DNA of 64,000 bases from positions 39,124,210 through 39,188,209 of the forward strand of contig NW_023601104.1 in assembly GCF_014898055.3 (NCBI RefSeq), written 5' to 3'. Under the pieces are notes generated by a model. That model was not told the DNA's origin and did not search any database. It saw only the letters and a list, made by a program, of their open reading frames with translations. Made by a program: the position numbers and the translations under genes. Below, piece after piece: positions 1-9,495 of the stretch. Position 1 is the stretch's first letter. Each line of letters opens with the position of its first letter. Origin of the DNA: Talpa occidentalis. Lineage: Eukaryota; Chordata; Mammalia; Eulipotyphla; Talpidae.

Positions 1-70
1 GATGCTCCTGGGGGGAGTCCCAGAGTTCCATCCCTAGATGGAGTGAGGCAGGAGAATTCGGGTTATCTTT

Positions 71-349
71 TTTTTTTTTTTTAAAAAAAAAGAAAAAGAT
101 TTACTTATTTTTACAGGCACTGGGGTAGAGGCCAGATCCACGGGAGGGTGAGAGAATCCTCCAGAGACAGAGCAGGGAGCAGAACAGGCAGAAGGACTGA
201 AATACACTGCTGAGGGGAGCAGCAGGCACAACAGGAGAGGTCTGCCCCGCCATGTGGGAATCTCCCCCTGGCAGGAATCGAACCAGCATTAGGGAGGCTG
301 CGGACAGCTTCACAGCACTGTGCTCAACCCGCTGCACCACTGGAGAGGC
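71..349 (-). mobile_element. tRNA-derived SINE, antisense
   Basis: The reverse strand reads as a tRNA-like head (GGCCTCTCCAGTGGTGCAGC), a body shared with the other SINEs here, and an A-rich tail that appears as poly-T at 65-90. Target-site copies reading CGGGT(T/G)ATCTTT flank it at 59-70 and 351-362. The unit B site near 28199 has a single copy and no SINE, so it is the empty paralogous site. Confidence 0.85.
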
Positions 350-354
350 CCGGG

Positions 355-606
355 TGATCTTTTTATTATTGTATCAGCGACTAAACCCACACTTTAGTCA
401 GATTTCCTCACTGTCACTCGTGTCTCTGCTCCAGGGCTCCATCCAGTAAACCACTTTACACAGAGTTGTCCTGTCTCCTTCGGGTCTTCTCAGCTATGAC
501 AATTTCTCCAACTGTCCCGGTTTTTCATGACACCAAAAATTTTATGAATAACTGGTGAGGCATTTAGTAAAATGTGATTTTGGGGGTTTTAATACAAATT
601 TTCATT
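355..606. other. Duplicated intergenic DNA, no gene seen
   Basis: This segment reappears at 28199-28920, where a solo LTR splits it. It has no convincing reading frame or RNA gene. It serves as the pre-insertion reference for that LTR. Confidence 0.6.
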
Positions 607-619
607 CTAATAGGCATAA

Positions 620-1475
620 TTTTTTTTACAATGAAATATTTATTTTTAAAATTTATTTGTATATATTTAACATCATTTTTCATTTTTTTACAAGTTTGCT
701 TTCTTTTCTCAGGTGTAGTCCCCATAGAATTTCCACTATCAGTTTGTGCACCATCACCATAGTCCCTTGTGCTCTTCCTTCTCTCGTTTTGATACCTCTC
801 CCTCCCCCTCCCCCGCCTAATGTCTCTGATTTATAGTTGTCTGTTTATTTTTGTTTTGTTTTGTTATGTTTTTTATTGTTATTGTTTTCCCCCCTAATGC
901 CTTATTTGATTCCCCTATGTCCCTCCTATAAGTGAAACCATCCGATATTTTTCCTTTTCTTTCTGACTTACTTCACTGAGCATAATTCCTTCTGGCTCCA
1001 TCCACGTTGCTGCAAATGGCGTCAGTTTATCTTTTTTTGATTGCTGAATAGTATTCCATTGTGTATATATACCACATCTTCTTAATCCGGTCATCTATTT
1101 TTGGGCATTTGGGTTGTTTCCAAGTCTTACCTGTTATAAATAGTGCTGCAATAAACATAGGGTTACAGGTATTCTTTTGAATTAGTGTTTTTGTGTGCTT
1201 TGGGTATATCCCTAGATATGGGATTGCTGGGTCATCTGGTAGCTCCATTGTTAGTAGTCTGAGGAACCTCCATATAGCGTTCCATAGTGGCTGGACCAGT
1301 TTGCATTCCTACCACAAGCAGGAGAGTTTCTTTTTCACCACATCCTCACCAATATTTGTTGTTGCTGTTTTTTTTAATGTGTGCCATTCTTACTGGTGTC
1401 AGGTGATATCTCATTGTGGTTTTTGATTTGCATTTCCCTAATTTTGAGGGATGTTAAGGGTTTTTTTTTCACATA
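620..1475 (-). mobile_element. 5'-truncated L1, antisense 3' end
   Basis: The minus strand gives the end of an L1 ORF2 (for example [20 protein letters not shown] on minus at 1200-1248) followed by the usual 3' UTR. The poly-A tail appears as T-rich sequence near 620-690. A perfect 13-bp target-site duplication, CTAATAGGCATAA, flanks it at 607-619 and 1476-1488. Unit B near 28935 shows the empty site, so the insertion is younger than the duplication. Confidence 0.9.
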
Positions 1476-1488
1476 CTAATAGGCATAA

Positions 1489-2140
1489 ATTGTTAAGCCC
1501 AGGAATGTCACTCTCCTGTAGGTGAGGAGCCAGGGGGCATGTAGTTGACTATTGTGTTGGTGGCAGTGTAGAAATAACCAGAAATGTTTTTGGAGATGGG
1601 ATTTTAATACATTTAAGAGGGACATTTAATACTTGCTTCTCAACAGGGATAGTGCCCTTTGTGGAAAACAGTTAGTTATTGGGTGGCAAAATAATTTTGA
1701 ATAGTATGCTTTTTTGCTTTTCAAAGTTAAACTTACTTTGCAAAACCTTGTGCCTTAATTTTATTTCATGAAGAAGGGAGTGTGGTTTCGAAAGAAATAT
1801 CTAAAAGGGAAGAAAATTGAGATTGAATGATTTGGTAAAAACAAGAAGGGAACAACTGGACTGGGCATTATCTTCACCTGTACTAGAAACATTTCATGAG
1901 CATTTGTAGATTATAGCGTTCACATAATCTTTCCAATTAGAATACAAAGTACTTGGGGAACTAGATTATGCTTCATTTGCTTGTGTCTTGGTAGCACATA
2001 AAGGTGTTTCTCATAAAGACCGTACAATAACAGCTTGTGTGTATGAAGATTGGTGGTCTCCAGGTATTTGGGTGGGAGGAGGTTATAAAGGGATATTACA
2101 GGAGGATTTGGGAGGTGACGGAAGTGCTCTGTGTTGTGTT
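1489..2140. other. Duplicated intergenic DNA, no gene seen
   Basis: This stretch is shared with unit B (28970-29570) and unit D (61500-61980). No coding or RNA gene is recognisable. It shows that unit D matches A and B outside the L1 as well. Confidence 0.6.
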
Positions 2141-3228
2141 CTCATTGTGATAATACTTATGATGAAAAGGACAGAACCTATATCATCAAATAATGATGAG
2201 TCCATTCCATTGCAAAAAAATATTTTAGATACAGAAAGTTTGATAGAAATCTCATGGCAAAAATCGTCTGGAGCAGAGAGTCTTAGAAGTAAAGGTTAAG
2301 TTACTGAGAAAAAGAACTTTGGAAATAAAAAGACAGAAAAAGCAACAGCAGTAAAAGAAAATAACCAGAAAACAAAAGTCAGAATAGAGGTAATTAAGGC
2401 CCTTATATCAAGAATCACCCTAAATGTGAACAGTCTGAATGCACAATCAACAGAGTATGGTTGGATAAAAAGCAGGATCCATTTTTATTATGCAAACAAG
2501 AAACTCAGATCAAATCTAAAGACATTATCTCATAGTCAAAAGCTGGAGCAAGTGATTTCAAGCCAATAATTCAGAGAAAAGAACAGACACTGCTAGTTGA
2601 ATATCTGGCAAGATAAGCTGTTAGTAAAAAATAGCAATAATTGACTAAGAGGGGCACTGTGTTGTGATAAAGGGGGTCCAATACAAAGATATAACTGTCA
2701 TTATACTTGTGCACCCAGCACATTTGCACCTGATGTGGAAAACACTTATTAGCAAAAAGAAACAAGACCTTGACCACAATACACTGATCGTGCGTATCCT
2801 GACACCACTTGTATCAACGGATTGATCAGAAAGAAAACAAAGAAATAGTGACTTTAGATGAAATAATTGATTTTGTGGACTAAATAGACAGATACAGGTG
2901 GTGTCCTCAAGGACAGATTCTATGTAGGGACATAAACAAGCCTCAATAAAAATATGAAGGCTGTAATCTTAGCAAGCATCTCATCTGACCACAAAAGTCT
3001 GAACCTGGAGATTAACCACAAAGAGAAAACCGTGAAAGACTCCAACATGTGGAGAGTAAATAAAATGCATTGGAGTAACTCTTGGGTCAAGTCCAGGGTA
3101 AATTAAAAGTGGTCTGGCAACCAATGAAAATGAAGAGATCAGCTATGAGATCCCACTGCCTGCAGAGTGATATTAAAAGGAAAATTTATAGCAATACAGG
3201 ACCACCACAATAAATAACACAGCAGTAC
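2141..3228 (+). mobile_element. Decayed L1 ORF2 fragment (5' region), unit A
   Basis: The plus strand resembles the start of L1 ORF2 (endonuclease part), with many stops and indels. The same fragment sits at the same relative place in units B and D, so it was present before the duplications. In units A and B it breaks off near 3228, while in unit D it runs on to about 63600. Confidence 0.7.
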
Positions 3229-3229
3229 A

Positions 3230-4560
3230 GTCCCTGCAGAGCAGAGACTCCAGGGTGTCCATGATTGAGGTTTCTCTCCTGATGTGCGCTGACCCTGCCA
3301 CAGCGCACATCAAGATATAACTGTCATTATACTTGTGCACCCAGCACAGGTGCCCTCCCTCCTCGCCAGGGTCCCCTACTCAGAGCACATACCTGCCCCA
3401 CAGGCTCTCTGCAGGGCTGTGCCTGGACCAGTGTCCTCCCAACCCTGGATCCCCAGATGGAGGCTTCCAGAGATCCTGAGGTGAGCACCAGAAAGAGAGC
3501 AGGTGAATGTGAGACTGAGATGCAGACAAATTCAACCTGAGTGTGCTTACACCCCCTCTACAGAGCCCCCTTAGCAGGAGGGAAATGTGAGGAGTTTGGG
3601 ATTTGGTGGAAGAGTAAGATTAACTCAAGAATAATTCTGGGCAAAGGAAATACATGTAGACACATGAGGTTTCCTTTGAACACAGAAGCCCCACCCTCCA
3701 ACACATCCCCCGCATCCTATTTAAGGAAGGAGAAACCCATTTCCGCATCCAGGGATCCCTGTCCCTCTCATGTGCAGGCCTTCTGTCTCAAACAGAAGCC
3801 CCCAGGGCTAAGGATTCATTTTACTAAATAAGAAAAGCACAGTCACAACATTCACAAATGCTAAAGACAAAAACAGAACTGGTCCAGCTGACTGAATGGC
3901 CTGTCTCTCTCCAGGGGCAACTGTAAACAGAGTCAAGGGAAATGAAGAATTGCACACAGGAGAGTTCAGTCTTCTCAGTGCCTGTAGAGAAGGGCTGCCA
4001 AGAAGGGAGCAGAATGGCCACAGGCTCACAGGCTGGGTCAGGGGGAAGAGGCGCCAGGGAGCTCAGAAAGCAGACAGACCCCACAGCCCAGGGAAGGAGG
4101 GAGACAGGGGAATTCCCTTCTGGGGCCCCAGCAGCAAGAAGAGCAATGGCCGTGGCCCTGGCAGTGCAGAGACGAGCAGTGGGGCAGAGCAGGGCACGGC
4201 CCCGTCTGAGGCTCCAAAGGCTCCTGAGTCAGAGGTGGGGGTGACCTCAGACCAGGGATGACAGCAGGTGGCACATTTTCCCCCCACTCTGGTGCCCCTC
4301 CCCAGAGGTGACTGTTCAAGCACCCCCCTCCTCAGATGTGCATCTGGGGCACTCCAGGTTGGGACTGCCAGTTAAAGCAGGTGCACAAGCTGGAACCCAC
4401 TTCCCCACAATCTGATGGTCTCACAGTCCCTTCTGCTCCTACATGTGATGTTTGACTTTTCAAGCAATGATAGGGACTAGGGAGGACAAATAATACCTAG
4501 TATAGAAAACTGCACACATATACACACACGTGCGCGCACACACACACACAACATAGGCTA
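3230..4560. other. Duplicated intergenic segment, GC-rich, no gene recognised
   Basis: Copies lie at 30720-31870 and 36351-37545. The segment has several short open frames, but none keeps its frame across the three copies and I recognise no protein in them. A CA-rich microsatellite lies at about 4508-4550. It sits downstream of the minus-strand RNase gene. Confidence 0.55.
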
Positions 4561-5000
4561 CATGAAAACACCATGTGATTAACAATGTGTTTTCTTTGAC
4601 CTAAACTCTTGTTTTGAACTGGGAGTCCTACGCCAGTGATGACTGAAGATGAGTCTGACACTGACACCATCAGAAAAACAGGATGTTTTTCCCAGGAAAA
4701 GGAAAACAGGATATACCTGAGTCAAGACGGCCACAACAAACTCTGGGGACATGTCGAAGACCAGGGCCCCAACCATGATGGGCTGTTGTGGTGGGAGATT
4801 GATTCTGGTTAACTGTCTTTGTTTAGTTCACTAGAAAAACGCCAGCTTGAGATGGTATGTAGAACAGGCTTTTGGGGTAAAACAGCTCTGTTTTCTCAGC
4901 CGGTTTTCTGATATTAATGTGCATGTTTCAGATCCAATTCCTATCTCTGTTCATTTAGTGTGAGTTGCAACAGCTGCCTGACATTTTCCAGTTACAGAGA
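4470..5000. repeat. LTR-like repeat segment, copy 1
   Basis: The segment recurs at 8030-8530 and 32147-32600 in the same orientation. It ends with an AATAAA-like stretch and a CTGTCTCTG motif, suggesting a solo LTR of an old endogenous retrovirus. I cannot place clean TG and CA ends, so the class is uncertain. Unit C lacks it: 37545 joins directly to sequence matching position 4995. Confidence 0.45.
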
Positions 5001-5229
5001 GACGTCACATTCTTCTGGTTTAGTACTAGCTCACTTGAAGAAAAAGGAAAGCAGAGATTTAGGATCAGAACTTCACAGATTCCTCCCCGCTACGCTGAAG
5101 CTGAGCAGAGTCCCCTGAGGTCCTGCTGTTCTTTCCAGTCCTGGAATATTGCACTTGAGCTTCACCCTATGTCAGGATACCAAGTGGGACAGTGTCCCAG
5201 GTTGCAGTTCCATTTTTGTTTTTTGTTTT

Positions 5230-5500
5230 TTTAATTGAACCACTGTTTATTTTTTTTTTTTATTGCAATGACATTGGTTTCCAACACCACATGTGAGTCT
5301 CGGTACAAGGTCACACCTCTTTAGATGTATGTTACCAACCACACCCCCAACCAGGACACCCACAGACCCATAACTCCCTTCTATCTAAAACAGCCCACAC
5401 TTAAAATTTCATCCTGGCTTCAAAGAATCTCTAAGAAAGGATTCTCTCAGATCACTGAAAACAAGAGTCAGAAGAGCAGGCACTTGATTTCTCCCCATGC
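5230..5500. other. Intergenic DNA with old L1-like piece
   Basis: A T-rich tract at 5245-5265 is followed by sequence resembling an antisense L1 3' end. The matching stretch in unit B is 32815-33080. No gene is seen. Confidence 0.4.
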
Positions 5501-5594
5501 TGCTCACCAGAACTCTCCAAAACCCTGCTCAGCTCTGCAGGGAGGCATCACACAGACAGGCCCTGGCTGGGGCAGCTTCAGGTTGCAAGTATGT

Positions 5595-5600
5595 TTTATT
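5595..5600 (-). promoter_or_regulatory. Polyadenylation signal of unit A RNase gene
   Basis: TTTATT on plus reads AATAAA on minus, about 200 bases past the stop codon at 5798. The same signal sits at the matching place in units B (33168-33173) and C (37882-37887). Confidence 0.75.
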
Positions 5601-5797
5601 AAAAGAAGCAGTGAGGAGGTTAACATGCAAGCCTGTCCCACCCCCCAAAGCCACGTGGTACAAGCCTCAGGCAGGGATGCTGGTGTGGGATGGCCAGGAG
5701 CCCAACTTGAGTTATTCTCATTGGGGCAAAGAGGAAAAAGCTCAGGAGAGAAGGGGCCATGATGATAAGTAGGGGTGAGGTACATCTCTATTCAGGC

Positions 5798-6238
5798 TCA
5801 GCTGGATCCCTTTTCGGAACCCTCATAGTGGACAGGTTCACGTTTACTGTTGCAGGCAATGGTGATGTGTCTCATTTTGTTAATGGCGTTGTAATTGTGG
5901 GTCCCTTGTTTCTTGTTATAGTCTGTGATGCTCATTGGGGATCTGCTCTTGTGGCAGTTCTTCTGTCCCTGCTTGCAGAGGATGTTTGACTCACGGCAGA
6001 TGGCCTGCACAGACACCAGGGGCTGGTGCACAAATGTGTTGAACTCCTTGTCTAAAATATTCTGGTGCTTCATCATCTGGTCACCGTAGTTGCTGTCGAA
6101 GAGGCCATTTCCAGGGTCCACATGCTGTCGCTTGAATTTTTCCACCTCAGACTCCCTCAGCTGGGAAGCCTGGGCTCCCTCAAGCACCAGCAGCACCAGG
6201 ACCAGCAGTGAGAACAGGACAAGGGACTTCAGAGCCAT
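5798..6238 (-). CDS. RNase A family protein, RNASE1-like, two disulfides missing
   Basis: This encodes a secreted RNase A superfamily protein of 146 residues: a 27-residue signal peptide ([20 protein letters not shown] start) and a mature part of about 119 residues. I chose the ATG at 6238 because it matches the unit B start and has a good context (ACAATGG); the frame stays open slightly further upstream but has no other ATG. By RNase A numbering the catalytic triad is kept: His12 in KRQHVD, Lys41 in DKEFNTF, His119 in EPVHYE. Cysteines 58, 65, 72 and 110 are present, so bonds 58-110 and 65-72 can form. Positions 26 (Gly), 40 (Asp or deleted), 84 (Tyr) and 95 (Asn) are not cysteine, which removes bonds 26-84 and 40-95 completely. 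Mature length is about 9 residues below the usual 128, with shortening around residues 37-39 and 85-95. Promoter, splice sites and polyA signal look intact. It may be an active, altered RNase or a gene early in decay; expression is unknown. Confidence 0.85.
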   Translation of the reverse strand: MALKSLVLFSLLVLVLLVLEGAQASQLRESEVEKFKRQHVDPGNGLFDSNYGDQMMKHQNILDKEFNTFVHQPLVSVQAICRESNILCKQGQKNCHKSRSPMSITDYNKKQGTHNYNAINKMRHITIACNSKREPVHYEGSEKGSS

Positions 6239-6266
6239 TGTGGCCACGATCCCCTGGAGGCCCCAC
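6239..6266 (-). other. 5' UTR start of RNase coding exon and splice acceptor, unit A
   Basis: On the minus strand a pyrimidine-rich tract ends in CTCTCCCAG at 6267-6275, directly before GTGGGGCC. The coding exon therefore starts at 6266 and carries a short 5' UTR. The same acceptor is conserved in unit B (exon start 33872) and unit C (38554). Confidence 0.75.
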
Positions 6267-6887
6267 CTGGGAGAGGAGAGAGGAGGAAAAGACGCCCCTT
6301 AGGAGAAGGACCCCGCTCCCATCGCTGGGCTCTGGGTTACAGGTTCCCCTTAGATCAGCAAGAAATCACACTCTTCCTGAGATCTGCCAAGTTATCAGAC
6401 ACTATTGTTCTCGAGAGCATTTTCTCCTGCTTGCTAGAGACACTCCATCCTCCCCTCTGTGGTTGAGCGCCAAAGTGACCAAACCCTGGCAGTCCTGTCT
6501 GTGACTACTGAGCTGTTTTGATGTCAAATACATGTGTACCCAGTACTCAACCACTTCATTAGAGGATCCTTTCCGATAAACCATGAGCTTCCCTGACACA
6601 GGATCAGGCTGGCAGGCCCTGCTGTCCTCCAGCTCAGGACACTCAACCCAGTGCCTGACATTGGCCTCAGGGAGAGACGCCACATGCTCCACAGAGAGAT
6701 ACTCACCTCCCTCACCCTGAAACTGCTCCTTCCCCAGCCCCATGGGGTCTCTTTGCAGCTGGCAAGCTCTTTCTGGCCCCCGGCTCTGCCTGGCCCAAGC
6801 TGTCTCAGTGCTGGCCTCTCCCCTCTTGCTCCTGCCTCTCCACCCTCAAGCAGAAGCAGCTCCAAAGACCACCTGATGGGCACTCAC

Positions 6888-6935
6888 CTGGGCGTCTAGT
6901 TTGGTCTCTGGAGAGTGGAGGCCAGTTTCTGCAAA
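6888..6935 (-). other. Non-coding exon 1 of unit A RNase gene
   Basis: On minus the exon ends CGCCCAG at 6888 and is followed by the donor GTGAGT. The 5' end is inferred as about 25-30 bases past the TATA box. RNASE1 genes typically have one non-coding exon followed by one coding exon, and the layout here fits. The intron is about 620 bases. Confidence 0.6.
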
Positions 6936-6958
6936 TCCGGGGTCCTTTGGGTACAGAT

Positions 6959-6965
6959 CTTATAG
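6959..6965 (-). promoter_or_regulatory. TATA box of unit A RNase gene
   Basis: CTATAAG on minus lies about 70 bases upstream of the exon 1 donor. The matching sites are 34581-34587 (CTATAAG) in unit B and 39244-39250 (CTATAAA) in unit C. Confidence 0.65.
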
Positions 6966-7217
6966 GGAGTACAAAAGGGTGTGACTTCCAAGAAGGGGAG
7001 AGTGGGAGGAGCATCAAAGTTTCAGTCCAGAAAGAGGAGGACAATGTGAGGAAGAGGGGTTTTGTCCAGGCTTCCCTCTGCTGGGAGGGGCCTCTCTCCT
7101 ATTTGGAGTCACCTGTTTGCTGGTTCACCATGAGTAACAGGGAAGATCATACAACACAGATGCCTGAACCGTAACCTAGTCCTGGTTTTCTTTTGGTGAA
7201 CATTTTCAACAAATAGC

Positions 7218-7240
7218 CCTTGGAGGTTAACAAAGGGCAT
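7218..7240 (-). promoter_or_regulatory. Conserved upstream element with CTTTGTTAAC core
   Basis: GTTAAC at 7226-7231 lies about 265 bases upstream of the TATA box. The same core lies about 264 bases upstream in unit B (34848-34853) and about 263 in unit C (39510-39515). The minus-strand context CTTTGTTAAC resembles a SOX/TCF-type site and the nearby TATTTGT a forkhead-type site. The function is inference only. Confidence 0.35.
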
Positions 7241-7789
7241 AACTCGTGATCTCAGGGGAGGAAGGGATAGGAGGCCCCTTTAGTTCCCAGGAGTCCTGGA
7301 GGAGCTTGGACTGGAATCCACATCTTCCCATAGTAGTTTTCTTGGAGACAGAGGGGACATGGTAGAGAAATTTCAGTTGTTGCCAGTGGAAAGCTTCCCC
7401 ACTCTGGAGAACAAGAGCAGAGTACAGAAACTGGGAAGAGGAAGAAGCCTGTATTTTGGCCAAGCTGTCCCCAGTCCTGGCCACTTCCTGCCCACCCTTC
7501 ACTCTCACTCCAGCTGCATGGGCAGGTCTTATCTACAGTGACAACTTGTCCTGTAGGTAAGGGTTAAGTAGAGAAACTAAAGATAGACCGAATCCCCAAA
7601 TCACTTTTGGAGAAAAAAGAGAAAATTGTATTTCTTTCCTTCATATTTTCTTCCCTCCTCGAAAGAGACCTGATTTGTTTTGTGACAATTTTGGTATCTC
7701 TGGAGTGAGAATTATAAAAATAGCCGTCCATGCTCTGCATTTAAACAGACTCAGCAAAAATTCTGATGTCACACCTAAAGAGTGAGGCG

Positions 7790-7895
7790 AATTACAGAAC
7801 TTTATTTCCCTGTCCTCAGAGTTCTCATCTCTAAGATGAGGATGTTTATATGTACCACTTAGATTTCATAGTAAGACAAAATAAGGTAAGATGCA
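7790..7895 (+). repeat. MIR-like ancient SINE fragment
   Basis: The sequence resembles the MIR segment with 'cctcatctctaagatgagga'. Equivalent copies lie at 35400-35490 and 40020-40125, upstream of the other RNase genes, so it predates the duplications. Confidence 0.55.
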
Positions 7896-8029
7896 GAAGT
7901 TTAGAGTGATGCTTAGAAAGCATCAGTAATTGTTAACTGTGTGATTGTTAGCATGCACTGGAGAGAAAAACTTGATAAAATGTGAGCTGAAGTTAGCAGG
8001 TAGTTTTGGAGCTCTAGGGAGAGATGAGA

Positions 8030-8530
8030 GAAGCTGGTAGTGCTAGGAGCTGGGGGGAAGGGAAAGGCACGATACGTAGTATACTAAGAATCAGCATAGG
8101 CCACATGCAAACACTGTGTGATTAATAATCTGTTTTCTTGGAAATAAAACTCTTGTTTTGAACTGCAAGTCCTACCCCAGTGATACTTGAAGAAGTGTGA
8201 GACATCAAGCTGTTAGGCAAACAGGATGTTTTTCCCAGGCCCAGGAAAACAAGATCTACCTGGGACAAGATGACTAAGGGGGAGACACCAAACTCTGGGG
8301 ACTTTTGAAGACCAGGGCGCCAACTGTGATGGGCTTGTAGTAGGAGGTTCACTTATGATTAATTGCTTAGTTTACTAGAAAAAGGCTAGCTTGAGATGAG
8401 ATGTCAGAACTGGCTTTTGGGGTAAATAAACTCCCTTTCTCTCAGTCGTTGGCATTCTGACAATAAAGTGTGTGTTATACATTCAATTCCTGTCTCTGCT
8501 CAACTGGCTTCCAGCAGCGACAGGCAGTCC
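8030..8530. repeat. LTR-like repeat segment, copy 2
   Basis: It matches 4470-5000 in the same orientation. The unit A RNase gene thus lies between two direct copies about 3.1 kb apart. Only one copy is seen beside the unit B gene. Confidence 0.45.
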
Positions 8531-8878
8531 AAAACAGACACTGTCTAGTTACATTTATGGTCACTCAGACCAGGATGACAGTAGGACTCTCAGGGTATTT
8601 GTTACCACTGGCAGGTGTACTCTGCCTATTGCCTGGGTGAGGGGGGCCCAGATTCCAGGTGAAAAGAAAACTCCCAAGAAGCATTGCCAAATGATTTCAC
8701 TTGGGGATTTTCTGGGTGGTACTTGATACCTTTCATCATCATCATTTAAAATCTCATTGCCATATTTTGTTCTTTCCAGTTTTTCTGGTTCTGTTTCCCA
8801 GGCTAAGGGAATAGTAAAGTCAGAAAGACTTCAAATTGCCCCAGAAAGGCAGATCCAGGGAGAAAGAGAGCAGGAGAA
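8531..8878. other. Intergenic DNA, nothing recognised
   Basis: No conserved frame, RNA gene or classified repeat is seen here. It ends at the target-site copy of the next element. Confidence 0.4.
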
Positions 8879-9292
8879 TGCCGCGGACCAGCACAGCAGC
8901 AGGCAGTAGACGATGAGGCCACCTCAGGGTTGAGAGAAGCGTGCATGGTGGTCAGGGCGTCGGCGAAAGAAATGACAAACAGACACACTTCAAGAGTGAA
9001 AATCTGAGTGTAATTTTCTCTAAATTTGTGACCAGTATATATATGTTTTCCAAAAGCACAGGAATGAATATCAATGAAATTAGCTTGCTCATGGGCTCAG
9101 TCTACCACTATCAGGGAGGTGATCTACACAACAAGCAATGACCATTATGGAAGAAAGAAGGAAGTTTAGAAAGACAAATAAGGGATTAAAGTTTGTAGTT
9201 CTAGAAAGAATGGGAAAAGTTTTAGCATTCTTGTAGTGGTTCTTGGTGGTCGTTATCTATTGATAAGCTTCTGCCTTTTCAGGGAACTTCCT

Positions 9293-9334
<42 letters not shown>

Positions 9335-9495
9335 CGCGCTGGTTGCCCAGCCGGATGTGGCGAAAGCCATTCCTAAAGATCACTGCGGGGGGAGGTGCAG
9401 CAGGTAGGTTTTTGCTGTTCTTCCCCTGCGCAGTGGTTGCCAGCCGGACCTAGGGCCGGTTAGCCCTAAAGGTCACTGCAGGGGAAGGTGCAGCA
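8879..9495. mobile_element. LTR-like element with TG...CA ends, 6-bp TSD (short copy)
   Basis: The element starts TGCCGCGGACCAGCA and ends GGAGGTGCAGCA-like. Perfect 6-bp duplications GGAGAA flank it at 8873-8878 and 9496-9501, as expected for retroviral-type integration. Its right part holds a direct repeat of about 85 bp with the core GCCCAGCCGGA...CACTGCAGGGG. It matches both ends of 16519-18246 but lacks that copy's middle. I see no coding region. The likely class is a solo LTR of an endogenous retrovirus; strand is not settled. Confidence 0.6.
9295..9333 (+). repeat. Poly-C tract, 39 C
   Basis: This is an uninterrupted run of 39 C. The other copy of the element has only a short CCCCC at the matching place. 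It may be a real expansion or a sequencing or assembly artefact. Confidence 0.9.

Larger units (their letters stand above)
1..8060. repeat. Segmental duplication unit A (left end outside window)
   Basis: This block can be followed, in the same order, in unit B. Positions 1-540 match 28139-28860, 1490-3230 match 28970-30720, 3230-4560 match 30720-31870, 4985-5230 match 32590-32810, and 5500-7960 match 33080-35500. The 3230-4560 and 5500-7960 parts recur again in unit C. It carries one minus-strand RNase gene with its promoter. A SINE (71-349) and an L1 (620-1475) are present here but absent at the matching sites of unit B, so they inserted after the duplication. Similarity was judged by eye. 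Confidence 0.85.

Noticed and set aside
3896..4261. 121-codon plus-strand frame in the GC-rich segment
   Set aside because: Its frame is not preserved in the matching segments of units B and C, and several overlapping frames are equally open.
5759..5989. Plus-strand frame opposite the unit A RNase
   Set aside because: It is the complement of the RNase coding exon, which explains its openness.
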